Source: Parachlamydia sp. AcF125
GTDB taxonomy: Bacteria; Chlamydiota; Chlamydiia; Chlamydiales; Parachlamydiaceae
Assembly: GCF_018342475.1 (NCBI RefSeq)
Contig: NZ_JAEMUD010000003.1
Coordinates: forward strand, 388,099-452,098
Length of the DNA stretch: 64,000 nt
Reading direction: 5' to 3'
How positions within the stretch are numbered: position 1 is the first letter of the stretch; the number at the start of each line of letters is the position of its first letter. The translations under genes were made by a program, and so were the position numbers. This document shows positions 1 to 9,224 of the stretch, piece after piece. The notes beneath the pieces were generated by a model, which saw only the letters and a list, made by a program, of their open reading frames with translations, was not told the origin of the DNA and searched no databases.

Positions 1-389
1 CCTTTAGGATCAGCTGAAAACCAAAAGTCAAATCTTTTATCTTGTTTAGTCCGGACCATGTGGACCAATGAATTATATATTAAAATAAGAATTTGCCTTC
101 TTACGCGAGCATCGCCAACCGAGCAGAGCAAAATGTTAGGCTCCAAAAATTAAACCTCGCAGGCAGAATAAGCCGGTGGATTATCCCTGCTTGTTTTCAC
201 TTTTCTTGCTCTTTAGTGGGAATAGGCTGCCCAGCATCTAAATATGGCAAATAAAGATAGCTATCTAGGTTATTCCCTCTATGGATCGGCTCTATCTTGG
301 AGTTTATTTCGGGTTTTCAAATGGCTTTTCAATTGGCTGCAAAAGGGTTTCTTTCGATAAAGTTTTCGTTTCTAAAAATAAGCCCCTAT
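1..389. other. non-coding stretch, no gene recognised
   Basis: No reading frame of credible length, RNA gene or clear terminator was seen. It lies downstream of the efflux-pump operon, which ends at 390 on the minus strand. It may hold decayed sequence, as many spacers in this window do, but nothing could be assigned. Confidence 0.5.
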
Positions 390-1868
390 TTATCTAGCCA
401 AAATAGAAGGCGTGTGATGAATGGCCACCTTATCCGCATCAGTTACCCAACCACCGCCTAATGCTTTGTATAATTTTACCATCGCATTAAAATTTTCAGT
501 CTGGACTTGGGTTAAATCTAGCTGAGACTTAAAAAGCGATCTTTCTGCATCGAGGACTGTTAAATAGTCCACTTCGCCTTCTACATAACGCAGATTGGCA
601 AGCTGAAGATAATCACTTAAAACTTTAACCTGGCTGGTATGCTCAGCCACTAGTTCTTGATTTTTTTGACAAGCAATCAAGGCATCATTAGCTTCCCGGA
701 ATGCTGTTAAAATGGTTTGCCTATAAGTAAATAAAAGCTCATCTCGCCGAGCTTTTTCAGCTTCAACTTGGTAGTAAGTTTTGCCTGCATCAAAAAGAGT
801 CTGTACAACAGAAATCCCATATTGCCAAAATTCAGCGGGAGAAGCGAGAAAACGGCTGATTCGATTGCTTTCACTCCCGTAGATGCCCGTCAAGGTAAAT
901 TGAGGAAAAAATAAAGCCCTCGCTTCTGTGACATGCGCATTAGCTGCCATCAACTGATATTCCGCTTGGACAATATCAGGTCTTCTCGTTAACAAGTCCG
1001 ATGGAAGTCCCAAGGGGATTATTTCGGGATAGTGAAAGGTGTCTAGAGTTTTTCCTCGCAAAATCGGATGAGGATTCTCTCCTAATAAAACACTAATCAG
1101 GTTTTCTTGCTGAGGAATGCTCCGTTCCAACTCAAGCACACTGATAGCGGCTGTTTTAACTTCAGACTCCGCTTGCCTTACTTCTAGCTGAGAAGTCTCC
1201 CCTACCTCGTAGCGATTGAAGGCAAGTCCTAAGGATTTTGTGCAAGATTGTAAGTTTTTTTTAGAAATTTCTAGTTGCGCATCAAGCCCTCTCAAAGTGA
1301 TATAGGCATCGACCACAGAGGTAATCACGGTAATGGTTACCATGCGCCTAGCTTCAATTTGGCTTAACATATCAGCATAAGCTGCATCGGAAGCCCCTTG
1401 AAGGCGGCCCCAAAAATCCAATTCCCAATTTAAGTTTAAGGAAGCCAAAAAATCGTGATTGATCCGCTGAATTCCCGATCCAGAAGTAGTAGAATTAGTT
1501 GAGCCGAGATTTTGGCCAGATGCAGGGGTGGTAGGCAAAGCGATCGAGCTTTTGGAACGGTTATAGCCTGTGTTTCCTGTAAGAGAGGGAAAAAGGGGAG
1601 CGTTTGTCACCCGATATAAGGCATAATATTCATATACTCGCTTGATGGCAACTTGCAAATCTTGGTTATTTTTAAGAGCAATAGCTATCAATTCATTTAA
1701 TACAGGATCTTCAAGCTGCTCCCACCAGCCGATATTGTTTAAAGTGCTCTCTTCATTATTTTGCCACCTCCACTGGTCCGGCAGCTTGACATATTGCCGA
1801 TCATAATGGGGACGCATGCATCCTGCCAGCGAGATAAACCCCAATAAAATCGATGCCCATCGCCTCAT
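390..1868 (-). CDS. RND efflux outer-membrane lipoprotein, TolC/OprM (NodT) family
   Basis: This is the outer-membrane channel of a tripartite RND efflux pump and forms the exit duct for substrates moved by the inner-membrane transporter encoded just upstream. The 492-residue length is normal for OprM/NodT proteins. The N-terminus is a lipoprotein signal with lipobox LAGC (Cys17). The body is helical and carries the duplicated family features, including a segment near residues 290-320 (LPSDLLTRRPDIVQAE), the usual OEP signature. The ATG overlaps the TGA stop of the RND gene (ATGA at 1865-1868), so translation is probably coupled. Substrate cannot be told from sequence. Family assignment is firm. 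Confidence 0.93.
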   Translation of the reverse strand: MRRWASILLGFISLAGCMRPHYDRQYVKLPDQWRWQNNEESTLNNIGWWEQLEDPVLNELIAIALKNNQDLQVAIKRVYEYYALYRVTNAPLFPSLTGNTGYNRSKSSIALPTTPASGQNLGSTNSTTSGSGIQRINHDFLASLNLNWELDFWGRLQGASDAAYADMLSQIEARRMVTITVITSVVDAYITLRGLDAQLEISKKNLQSCTKSLGLAFNRYEVGETSQLEVRQAESEVKTAAISVLELERSIPQQENLISVLLGENPHPILRGKTLDTFHYPEIIPLGLPSDLLTRRPDIVQAEYQLMAANAHVTEARALFFPQFTLTGIYGSESNRISRFLASPAEFWQYGISVVQTLFDAGKTYYQVEAEKARRDELLFTYRQTILTAFREANDALIACQKNQELVAEHTSQVKVLSDYLQLANLRYVEGEVDYLTVLDAERSLFKSQLDLTQVQTENFNAMVKLYKALGGGWVTDADKVAIHHTPSILAR

Positions 1869-4800
1869 TTTTGAACTCCGAAAACATTTTTTTTCTTTTC
1901 TGAATAGCTCGCAATCAGATTAAAAAATAAGGGAACAAAGAATATCGCCAAGAAAGTCGCCGCAAGCATCCCTCCCATAACCCCCATGCCGACAGAGTGG
2001 CGGCTATTAGCACCAGCTCCTGAACTAAGTACTAAAGGAACCACGCCGAAAATAAATGTTAAAGAGGTCATTAGAATCGCTCGAAAACGAAGCCTTCCCG
2101 CTTCAATGGCTGCCTCTTTAAACGACATCCCCTCCTCATGCTTGATCATCGCAAACTCCACGATTAAAATCGCATTTTTGGCCGATAAAGCAATGATCGT
2201 AATTAACCCAATTTGGAAATAAACGTCATTGCTCATCCCCACTAACCATATTGCGAAGAAGGAGCCAAAAATTCCGAAAGGGACAGCTAATACAATTGCT
2301 AAAGGAATATTCCATCTTTCATAAAGTCCGGCCAAAATTAAAAATACCATCACTAGGCTAGCCATTAGCATGTTAGTCGAAGTGCCCCTTGCTGCTTTTT
2401 CTTGGTAAGATTCTCCTCCCCATGCAAAGGCCATATCAGAAGGCAAGACTTCTCTTGCTACCTCCTCCATCGCTTGCATAGCCTGCCCTGAGCTATAGCC
2501 AGGAGTTGCGCTTCCATTCACTTTGGCTGAAGGAAAAGAATTAAATCGACTTACCAGATTTGGCCCCGAGACATTTTTGATGGTGACAAGAGATTTTAAA
2601 GGAATCATTTGACCTTGAGAAGATTTGACATACACCTGCTCAATATCCAAGGGGTTTTCTCTTAACCGGGACTTGGCCATAATCATCACTCGATAAACTC
2701 GCCCAAACATGTTAAAATTATTGACATAATAAGATCCGAAAAAGCTTTGTAAAGAGCTATAGATCTCACTGATCGAAACGCCAAGAGAGCGAGCTTTGTC
2801 TCGGTTAACATCAATATAAAGTTGAGCGGCATTCGCGTTGATTGAAGAAATAAGATTGGCAAGCTCTGGCCGCTGCCTAGCTCTTGAAAGGAAATTTTGG
2901 GTAATCTCTTGAAGATACGCGTAATCCCCCTTTCCCCTATTTTCGATCCAAAATTCGAATCCTCCAATCGTCCCTAATCCTTGAATAGCAGGAGGATTAA
3001 ACAAGAGGGTCTGTCCTTGTGGAATACGGTTATATTTTTTAGATAAATCCATCAAGACAGCTTCGGCATGCTCTTTGGGGTTTTTTCGTACGTCCCAATT
3101 TTTTAAGACAATAAAACTCGATCCCTGATTTGTGCGATTTAGGCTATCGATAAAACTATACCCTGTTAATTCAAAATTTTCTTCAACGGCAGGATTAGCC
3201 AAGGCAATTTGAGCAGTCTTAGCCGAAACTTCCTCGGTGCGATTTAGGCTAGCCCCTTCAGGCATGTTAACCATAGCGATCAGATATCCTTGATCTTCCT
3301 CAGGAATAAAACTTGTGGGAACTGCATAAAAGAGAAGCCCCGTGACGCCGCATAAGGCTAAAAAGCTCCCTATTCCCACCCAAGGGCGTTCCATAAGCCA
3401 GCTCGCTCCTCTCACATAAAATCCCGTGAAGCGGTCGAAAAAGCGATCAAAGTAAAGGGCAAATTTTGATGGTTGTTCCTGGGGTTTAACCAAAATGGCA
3501 GATAGGGCAGGGCTTAAAGTTAAAGCAACGAACCCTGAAATAATAACAGAAATGGAAATAGTCAAAGCAAATTGCTTATATAATTGTCCTGTAATTCCTC
3601 CCAAAAATGCAACGGGAATAAAGACTGCACATAACACTAACACAATAGCAATCACAGGAGCCGTTACCTCATGCATAGCTTGGTAAGCAGCTTCTTTGGC
3701 AGAGGCCTTAGCGAGGCGCATATTGCGTTCCACGTTTTCAATGACAACAATCGCATCATCCACCACAATCCCAATCGCTAGAACTATTCCAAATAGAGTT
3801 AAAGTATTGATAGAAAGCCCCATGACTAGCATGCCTGCAAAAGCTCCAACAATTGATACGACCATGGCTTGCAAGGGGATAATTGTTAAACGCAAATTTT
3901 GCAAAAAGATATAAACCACCAATGCAACCAGGATGGCAGCTTCCACAATCGTTTTTAGCACTTCCCGAATAGAGGCATTCACAAATTTAGTGGTATCATA
4001 AGGAATGGAATAGGTGATTCCTTGAGGGAAATTTTTAGCAATCTCCTCCATTTTCTTTTTGATATTCTGAGCTACCTGGAGAGCATTTGCTCCAAACTGT
4101 TGAAAAACAGCGATGGAAATAGTGGGAACACCATTTAACTTACTGGCTACATTATAATTTTGGGCTCCTAATTCGGCATACCCCACATCTTTAAGGTAAA
4201 CCATTGAGCCATTGGCATTAGCTTTCAAAATGATCCGATTAAATTCTTCAGGGGTACTTAGGCGCCCTGTACTGGTAATCGAAATCGTTAATTCAGTAGG
4301 GCCTTCGGTTGGAGGTTCCCCAAGGCGACCCACTGAATATTCCGAATTTTGTTCCACAATTGCACTTGCCACTTCGTCGGTCGATAACCCATATTTGGCT
4401 AATAATGCGGGATCGAGCCATATTCTCATAGCATAGGTGCGATCATTAATAATGGAAACGCTGCTGACTCCAGGAGTGCGCTGAAGCTCTTGCACAATAT
4501 TTACAGTGGCATAATTGCTTAAAAAGATTTCGTCATACCGATCGTCGGGAGATTGGAGCCCAATGGCTAGCAGGATTGAAGGCGTTTGCTTTAAAATCGT
4601 CACGCCACTTTTTTGCACTTCAGATGGTAAAAGCGGCCGCGCAATATTGGCCTGATTTTGAACATTAATTAAAGCTTCTTCAATGTCAGTCCCAATATTG
4701 AAAAAGACATTTAAACTATAATCCCCTGTGTAGGAACTATTCGAGTACATATAGATCATGTTCTCTACGCTATTAATTTGCTGCTCCAATGGAGCCGCTA

Positions 4801-4984
4801 CCGAATTAGCCACAGTTTGCGCACTTGCTCCTGCATAAGAGGCTTGAACGTTAATTTGCGGCGGCAAAAGATTGGGAAACTGCTCGATGGGTAGAAAAAA
4901 AAGCGCTGTCAAACCGGCTAACAAAATAAAAACCGATAGGACGGTTGAAAGGATTGGACGATCGATAAAAAATCTCGCTAACAT
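1865..4984 (-). CDS. RND efflux inner-membrane transporter, AcrB/MexB (HAE1) family
   Basis: This is the proton-driven inner-membrane pump of the tripartite efflux system. The 1039 residues match the HAE1 subfamily. The protein opens with the usual first helix (MLARFFIDRPILSTVL), followed by a large periplasmic loop, the central membrane block and a second loop and block. The proton-relay aspartates are in VDDAIVVIENVER near residues 406-408, and the partner lysine in ALSAKNAILIVEFA lies near 937. Only 3 bases separate it from the membrane-fusion gene upstream, and it overlaps the channel gene downstream by 4 bases, giving an operon of fusion protein, pump and channel. No adjacent regulator is visible. 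Confidence 0.96.
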   Translation of the reverse strand: MLARFFIDRPILSTVLSVFILLAGLTALFFLPIEQFPNLLPPQINVQASYAGASAQTVANSVAAPLEQQINSVENMIYMYSNSSYTGDYSLNVFFNIGTDIEEALINVQNQANIARPLLPSEVQKSGVTILKQTPSILLAIGLQSPDDRYDEIFLSNYATVNIVQELQRTPGVSSVSIINDRTYAMRIWLDPALLAKYGLSTDEVASAIVEQNSEYSVGRLGEPPTEGPTELTISITSTGRLSTPEEFNRIILKANANGSMVYLKDVGYAELGAQNYNVASKLNGVPTISIAVFQQFGANALQVAQNIKKKMEEIAKNFPQGITYSIPYDTTKFVNASIREVLKTIVEAAILVALVVYIFLQNLRLTIIPLQAMVVSIVGAFAGMLVMGLSINTLTLFGIVLAIGIVVDDAIVVIENVERNMRLAKASAKEAAYQAMHEVTAPVIAIVLVLCAVFIPVAFLGGITGQLYKQFALTISISVIISGFVALTLSPALSAILVKPQEQPSKFALYFDRFFDRFTGFYVRGASWLMERPWVGIGSFLALCGVTGLLFYAVPTSFIPEEDQGYLIAMVNMPEGASLNRTEEVSAKTAQIALANPAVEENFELTGYSFIDSLNRTNQGSSFIVLKNWDVRKNPKEHAEAVLMDLSKKYNRIPQGQTLLFNPPAIQGLGTIGGFEFWIENRGKGDYAYLQEITQNFLSRARQRPELANLISSINANAAQLYIDVNRDKARSLGVSISEIYSSLQSFFGSYYVNNFNMFGRVYRVMIMAKSRLRENPLDIEQVYVKSSQGQMIPLKSLVTIKNVSGPNLVSRFNSFPSAKVNGSATPGYSSGQAMQAMEEVAREVLPSDMAFAWGGESYQEKAARGTSTNMLMASLVMVFLILAGLYERWNIPLAIVLAVPFGIFGSFFAIWLVGMSNDVYFQIGLITIIALSAKNAILIVEFAMIKHEEGMSFKEAAIEAGRLRFRAILMTSLTFIFGVVPLVLSSGAGANSRHSVGMGVMGGMLAATFLAIFFVPLFFNLIASYSEKKKNVFGVQK

Positions 4985-4987
4985 CGT

Positions 4988-6202
4988 TTATTCCTTCGAA
5001 GAGGGGATCTTAGAAGAGGATTGTGCAGAAGCCCAATTTTCTGCCACATGTACAGGCATCCCAGGAAATACTTTATTGATTCCATCCACAATAACTTTAT
5101 CCCCTGGTTCTAACCCATTTGTGATAATTTGATACTCTCCGTACCAATCTCCCACCGCTACATCTTGAGCAGCCGCTTTTCCTTGTTTGTCAATCAAATA
5201 AACAAACATCCCCTCTTTTTTTTGCATCAATGCCCGCCTGGGGACAAAAATCGCGTTTGGGCGTTCAATCCCATGAATTTTAATTCGCATAAATTCTCCC
5301 GGACGAATTTCAGCCTGAGGATTGGAAAACACGGCCCTCATCAAAAGAGTTCCCGTGCTTTGATCATAAGTGGGAGAGCCAAAATCTAGCTTTCCTTTAT
5401 ACGGATAAACGCTTCCATCACTGCGGAGGCCTTCAACCACATACCCATTATTTTGGGGGAGAGTGGTCATTCCAACTTGGGGCACGTTAATGGCTTGCTT
5501 ATTTTGCATTTGCCTGATACGGAGAATATCGTAATCCGATACATTAAAATACACCCAGATAGGATCTAGAACAGATAAGGTTGTTAAAAGATTATTATTC
5601 CCTGGGGTCATGAGAGCCCCTTCGCGATAGTTTGATCGATCTGCATAGCCTGTAATAGGAGAAAGAATGGTCGTATAGCCAAGATTGATCTCATTGTCTA
5701 AAAGCTGAGCTTTAGCAGTTTGAAGAGCAGCTTCCGTGGAAAGTTTATCTGCAATCGCATTGTCTAGGTCTTTTTTACTTGCGGCTTCTTGCTTATATAA
5801 GGGCTCTAAACGGCGAACGGTTAATTTTGCATTTTCTAAAAGAGCTTCTTGTTTAGCGACATCTCCTTTGGATTGCTCTACCCTCGCCTGATATTGTTTG
5901 GGATCAAGCTGAAAAAGTAATTCTCCTTCCTTGACAAGCTGCCCTTCCTGGTAAGCAATTGTGTCTAAATACCCTTCTACTCGGGCCCTAATTTCTACAG
6001 CATGCGAGCTTTGCGCAAAGCCTACATAGTCATACACCATAGGCAGCGTTTTTGGTTCTACCACATATTGTGTGACTTCTACAGCTGGAAGGGGAGACTT
6101 CTCAACTTTAGACTCACATGCAAAAAGAAGGAAAGCAAGCAATAGAGATTGAAAGAAAAAATAGAGCCGCATAGCCGTATCACTTGTTTTGTTTAAAGGC
6201 AT
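4988..6202 (-). CDS. RND efflux periplasmic adaptor (membrane-fusion) lipoprotein, AcrA/MexA family
   Basis: This is the periplasmic adaptor that joins the RND pump to the outer-membrane channel. It is 404 residues. The N-terminus has a signal peptide with lipobox LLFAC (Cys29), then the barrel-sandwich (lipoyl-like) half RARVEGYLDTIAYQEGQLVKEG, a coiled-coil hairpin at about residues 100-170, and the beta-barrel and membrane-proximal domains. It is the first gene of the three-gene pump operon. The start is uncertain: an internal ATG at 6172 gives a more compact signal peptide, but the ATG at 6202 has a better G-rich Shine-Dalgarno region, so the longer form is given. Confidence 0.93.
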   Translation of the reverse strand: MPLNKTSDTAMRLYFFFQSLLLAFLLFACESKVEKSPLPAVEVTQYVVEPKTLPMVYDYVGFAQSSHAVEIRARVEGYLDTIAYQEGQLVKEGELLFQLDPKQYQARVEQSKGDVAKQEALLENAKLTVRRLEPLYKQEAASKKDLDNAIADKLSTEAALQTAKAQLLDNEINLGYTTILSPITGYADRSNYREGALMTPGNNNLLTTLSVLDPIWVYFNVSDYDILRIRQMQNKQAINVPQVGMTTLPQNNGYVVEGLRSDGSVYPYKGKLDFGSPTYDQSTGTLLMRAVFSNPQAEIRPGEFMRIKIHGIERPNAIFVPRRALMQKKEGMFVYLIDKQGKAAAQDVAVGDWYGEYQIITNGLEPGDKVIVDGINKVFPGMPVHVAENWASAQSSSKIPSSKE

Positions 6203-6283
6203 AGCTATACCCCAATCGGCTGCAAAGTTGCACGAAAAAAATGCATTATTTTTTTAATAACAAATTTACCGAGGGATTTATCC

Positions 6284-6841
6284 TCATTTAGCGAGATAGC
6301 TAACAAATTTATGGATGAATCTTTGTAAGTGAAGATCTGAGCATTCAAAGGGAATATTGTCCAAAGTGTACCAATGAATTTGATGGAATTCTTCCCTATC
6401 ATAGCGCAACGGCTGATCGCTATTGCCTTTAACTACATACCAAAGGGAAACATCGGTATGCGCATCCTCGCAATTTGCGGTATTTGTGACCGTTAAAAAG
6501 ATCGGATCGTCAAAAATAAAATCGGCTTCAATTCCCAATTCCTCTTTAATTTCTCGCTTAACAGTTTCCTTAGGATCTTCCTCAGGCTCCACATGTCCTC
6601 CAGGAGGCAACCATAAATTAGATTTTTTATGATCTACCAAGAGAATTTGGTTATTACGCTGATCAAAGACCACAAAATAAGAAACTAAATGAATAAGAGG
6701 AAGTGCAGGTTTGTTTGTTCGAAAAAGGTAAGCTCCAGATTCAATCCAGCCGTGAGTGAAGTGGATATGCTCACTCTCTTCTTGGTCAAATGGCTGAATG
6801 GAAGCAACAATCGCTGAAATTGCAGATCGAATAGTCTCCAT
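6284..6841 (-). CDS. Nudix hydrolase
   Basis: This is a hydrolase of nucleoside-diphosphate-linked compounds. The 185-residue protein has one Nudix domain. The Nudix box begins at about Gly82 and includes REIKEELG near residues 96-103, with the glutamates needed for Mg2+ binding. An N-terminal helical extension of about 45 residues precedes the fold. It is on the same strand as the efflux operon but separated by about 80 bases, so it may be its own unit. Substrate is unknown. It could be a housecleaning pyrophosphatase. Confidence 0.88.
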   Translation of the reverse strand: METIRSAISAIVASIQPFDQEESEHIHFTHGWIESGAYLFRTNKPALPLIHLVSYFVVFDQRNNQILLVDHKKSNLWLPPGGHVEPEEDPKETVKREIKEELGIEADFIFDDPIFLTVTNTANCEDAHTDVSLWYVVKGNSDQPLRYDREEFHQIHWYTLDNIPFECSDLHLQRFIHKFVSYLAK

Positions 6842-7470
6842 AAACTAAATCCTTAATTATTTCCACCATTATATAAATGAAAACAAAAAAATCGAGATGT
6901 TCGGATGCTAATTTCACAATTGAAAATTTAAAATATTTTCAACAAAAATTCAAATAAGTAAGCAAATTTTCTAGCCTAGTTAACAAAAGCCATTCAAGAA
7001 ATGTTAAAGGCTGATAAAACAAGAAAAAAATAGCATTTGAGAGCTTTAAGGGGTTCTTCATCGCTTATATCTCAAGCACACTGGTGCGCCTGCAATTCGC
7101 TTGGCTACCTACCATGCAAAGTAATAGCAAAGAACTCCTCCCATTAGTTTAATGGAAATGAAATAGGGGGAGAATTACAAAATAAACTCGTTTTTAGGGT
7201 CCACTCTATCGACACGCAACGCAAGAGAAAAAAATAACGGCATTGTCTCTGGTTACATTGTCGAGTGATTTTGTCCTATCAAGCAAGCTTTCTACCTCTT
7301 ATTAAAATAAAACGTCTTGGCTATTTCATTTATCCCATAAAATAAAAGCTTATTTGGGATATGAAATTCACGGGCTTCATGTATAGTGCACACAATCAGA
7401 ATCTAGATTAAACCATCCTATGCCCTTGATTTGCAGCTAAACGAAAATATTTAACAGCTTCTGCATCGAA
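6842..7470. other. spacer with the decayed tail of the Sel1 gene at its right end
   Basis: Most of this stretch has no recognisable gene. At about 7411-7470, directly after the stop of the neighbouring Sel1 gene and in the same minus-strand frame, translation resumes as another Sel1 segment (DAEAVKYFRLAANQGH) before a second stop. The gene therefore once ran further and was cut by a nonsense change. Confidence 0.6.
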
Positions 7471-8721
7471 TTATAGAATCTCCTTCCCCTTCTCATACAT
7501 CCTGTCAAGATTACATTGAGCCTCTGGGTAGCCTTGCTTTGCAGCGCGCCGATACCAATCAGCAGCTTTTTCATCAGATTGCGGCACCCCTCGTCCCTCC
7601 TCATACATGCAACCGAGATTAAATAGAGCCGCTGCATTCATTTTTTCTGCAGCTTTCCGATAATATCTAACAGCTTTTTCATCAGATTGCGGCACCCCTC
7701 GTCCCTCCTTATACATGCAACCGAGACTCACTTGAGCTTCCGCATCCCTTTGCTTTGCTGCTCGCCGATAATATTTAACAGCTTTTTCATCAGATTGTCT
7801 TACTCCTTGCCCCTTAGCATAACTATAGCCAAGCCAGCATTGCGCTGCTATATGACCTTGCTTTGCTGCTCGCCTATAATATTTAACACCCTCTTTAACA
7901 GCTTGTGTTACCCCTCGCCCCCATGTATACATGAGTCCGAGGCTAAATTGAGCCTTCGCATAGCCCTTCTCTGCTGCTTGCCGATAATATTTAACAGCTT
8001 CTTCATCAGAACGTGGTACCCCTTGCCCCCATTCATACATGCAACCAAGATGGTATTGAGCCTTCGCATAACCCTTCTCTGCTGCTTGCCGATAATATTT
8101 AACAGCTTCATCATCAGAGTCTGGCACCCCTCGCCCCCATTCATACATGCTACCGAGTTTGAATTGAGCCTTCACATAACCTTTCTCTGCTGCTTGCCGG
8201 TAATACTTGGCAGCTTCTTCATAAGAAAGTGGTACTCCTCGCCCCCATTCATACATATAACCGAGATGGTATTGAGCCGCTAAATGTTCTTGCTCTGCAG
8301 CTCGCCGATAATATTCAACAGCTTTCATAGCAGAGTATGCCACCCCTAATCCCTTCGCATACATGAAACCGAGATTAAATTGAGCTTCTGCATTACCTTG
8401 CTCCGCTAAAATTTTGTTAAATAAATAGGAAGAAGTGCTATAAATAATTATAGTACTTTTTCCATTCCAACAAGCTTTCCAATCATCTCTGATAGTTTTA
8501 GAAAAAAGCGCAAAAAATAGAGAAAATAGCGTTTTAGCAAAAGTGCGGACTGCCAGCCAAATTCTAGGTCCCAAGGCGTAAGTTTTTTCTGAAATTCCTA
8601 CTAACGTATACCTTTTCCCTTTGTATTCTCTCTCTAGGTTTTGTCTACTCACTAAAGGAGAAGCTAAAGAGGGAGTTGAATAATTAGGGGGAAGTTCTTT
8701 GCTTATATATTCTATTCTCAT
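7471..8721 (-). CDS. Sel1-like repeat protein (copy 1)
   Basis: The 416-residue protein has a unique N-terminal region of about 110 residues with a hydrophobic stretch (IWLAVRTFAKTLFSLFFALF), followed by eight full 36-residue Sel1/TPR-like repeats and a partial ninth. Each repeat carries the A-A-Q-x-x-L-G-x-M-Y pattern and a Y-Y-R-x-A-A segment. Sel1 proteins are protein-protein interaction scaffolds and are abundant in amoeba-infecting bacteria, where several act on host targets. It is paralogous to the next gene (9225-10904), sharing the N-terminal region almost residue for residue. Sel1 coding continues in frame past the stop, so this protein is probably C-terminally shortened. The host-directed role is inference. 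Confidence 0.9.
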   Translation of the reverse strand: MRIEYISKELPPNYSTPSLASPLVSRQNLEREYKGKRYTLVGISEKTYALGPRIWLAVRTFAKTLFSLFFALFSKTIRDDWKACWNGKSTIIIYSTSSYLFNKILAEQGNAEAQFNLGFMYAKGLGVAYSAMKAVEYYRRAAEQEHLAAQYHLGYMYEWGRGVPLSYEEAAKYYRQAAEKGYVKAQFKLGSMYEWGRGVPDSDDEAVKYYRQAAEKGYAKAQYHLGCMYEWGQGVPRSDEEAVKYYRQAAEKGYAKAQFSLGLMYTWGRGVTQAVKEGVKYYRRAAKQGHIAAQCWLGYSYAKGQGVRQSDEKAVKYYRRAAKQRDAEAQVSLGCMYKEGRGVPQSDEKAVRYYRKAAEKMNAAALFNLGCMYEEGRGVPQSDEKAADWYRRAAKQGYPEAQCNLDRMYEKGKEIL

Positions 8722-9224
8722 GTTTTCTCTAATTTATTTAGAAAAAATTAGCTAAAAGGCAAAGCATTAACAAATGGCATAAACAATCTTACCTCTATCA
8801 AATTTTTTTTTCAACTATTTTCCCAGAATATGAGTATGTTAAAAGGTTATGACATCAAACAGACATTTTGAAAAAATCAGCCCGGCTGTTTCAATCGAAC
8901 TTCATTTACGATGGCTTATGCCTTTCTTCTGAGCCCATTTGGCCATCTTAGTACTACCCTGGCAATTAACTCTAAATCCTCTTTTGCCTTTAGCCAGATC
9001 GCAATCCGGTCCCAGGGTTGCATGATCGTTAAAGAAGACCGCTAAGATAGCAGCAGATCACTCTTACTCTAAACAATTTCACAGAGAATAAAGAGCATAG
9101 GCTTCATCAGCCACTACCAAAGAGGTTTTGATGGTAGGGCCTAAAAGCTCGTTATAGTATCATTTGAGCTAGCTAGGATTCGGCTTAATGTCACCTCTGA
9201 CGGGAATATTTAGCAGCCTCTACA
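8722..9224. repeat. duplicated upstream region of the Sel1 genes, copy 1, with possible transposase remnant
   Basis: This spacer is an imperfect copy of the sequence upstream of the second Sel1 gene (10932-11300). Shared stretches run in the same order, for example around the poly-T tract at about 8808 versus 10987, the catttacgat block (8909 versus 11089) and the tgatcgttaaag / taatcgttagag block (9025 versus 11225). Read on the minus strand, about 9110-9160 encodes LLGPTIKTSLVVADEAY, which recalls a DDE transposase segment but is isolated. No intact gene is present. Confidence 0.55.

Noticed and set aside
6205..6402. 65-codon minus-strand frame between the Nudix and efflux genes
   Set aside because: It overlaps the end of the Nudix gene in another frame and has no family features.
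7687..8283. Long plus-strand open frame opposite the first Sel1 gene
   Set aside because: It mirrors the 108-base repeat period of the Sel1 gene on the other strand and has no ribosome-binding site; it is a by-product of repetitive coding sequence.
9110..9160. Intact transposase gene in the Sel1 spacer
   Set aside because: Only about 17 residues look transposase-like; the surrounding frame is broken and no inverted repeats were found.
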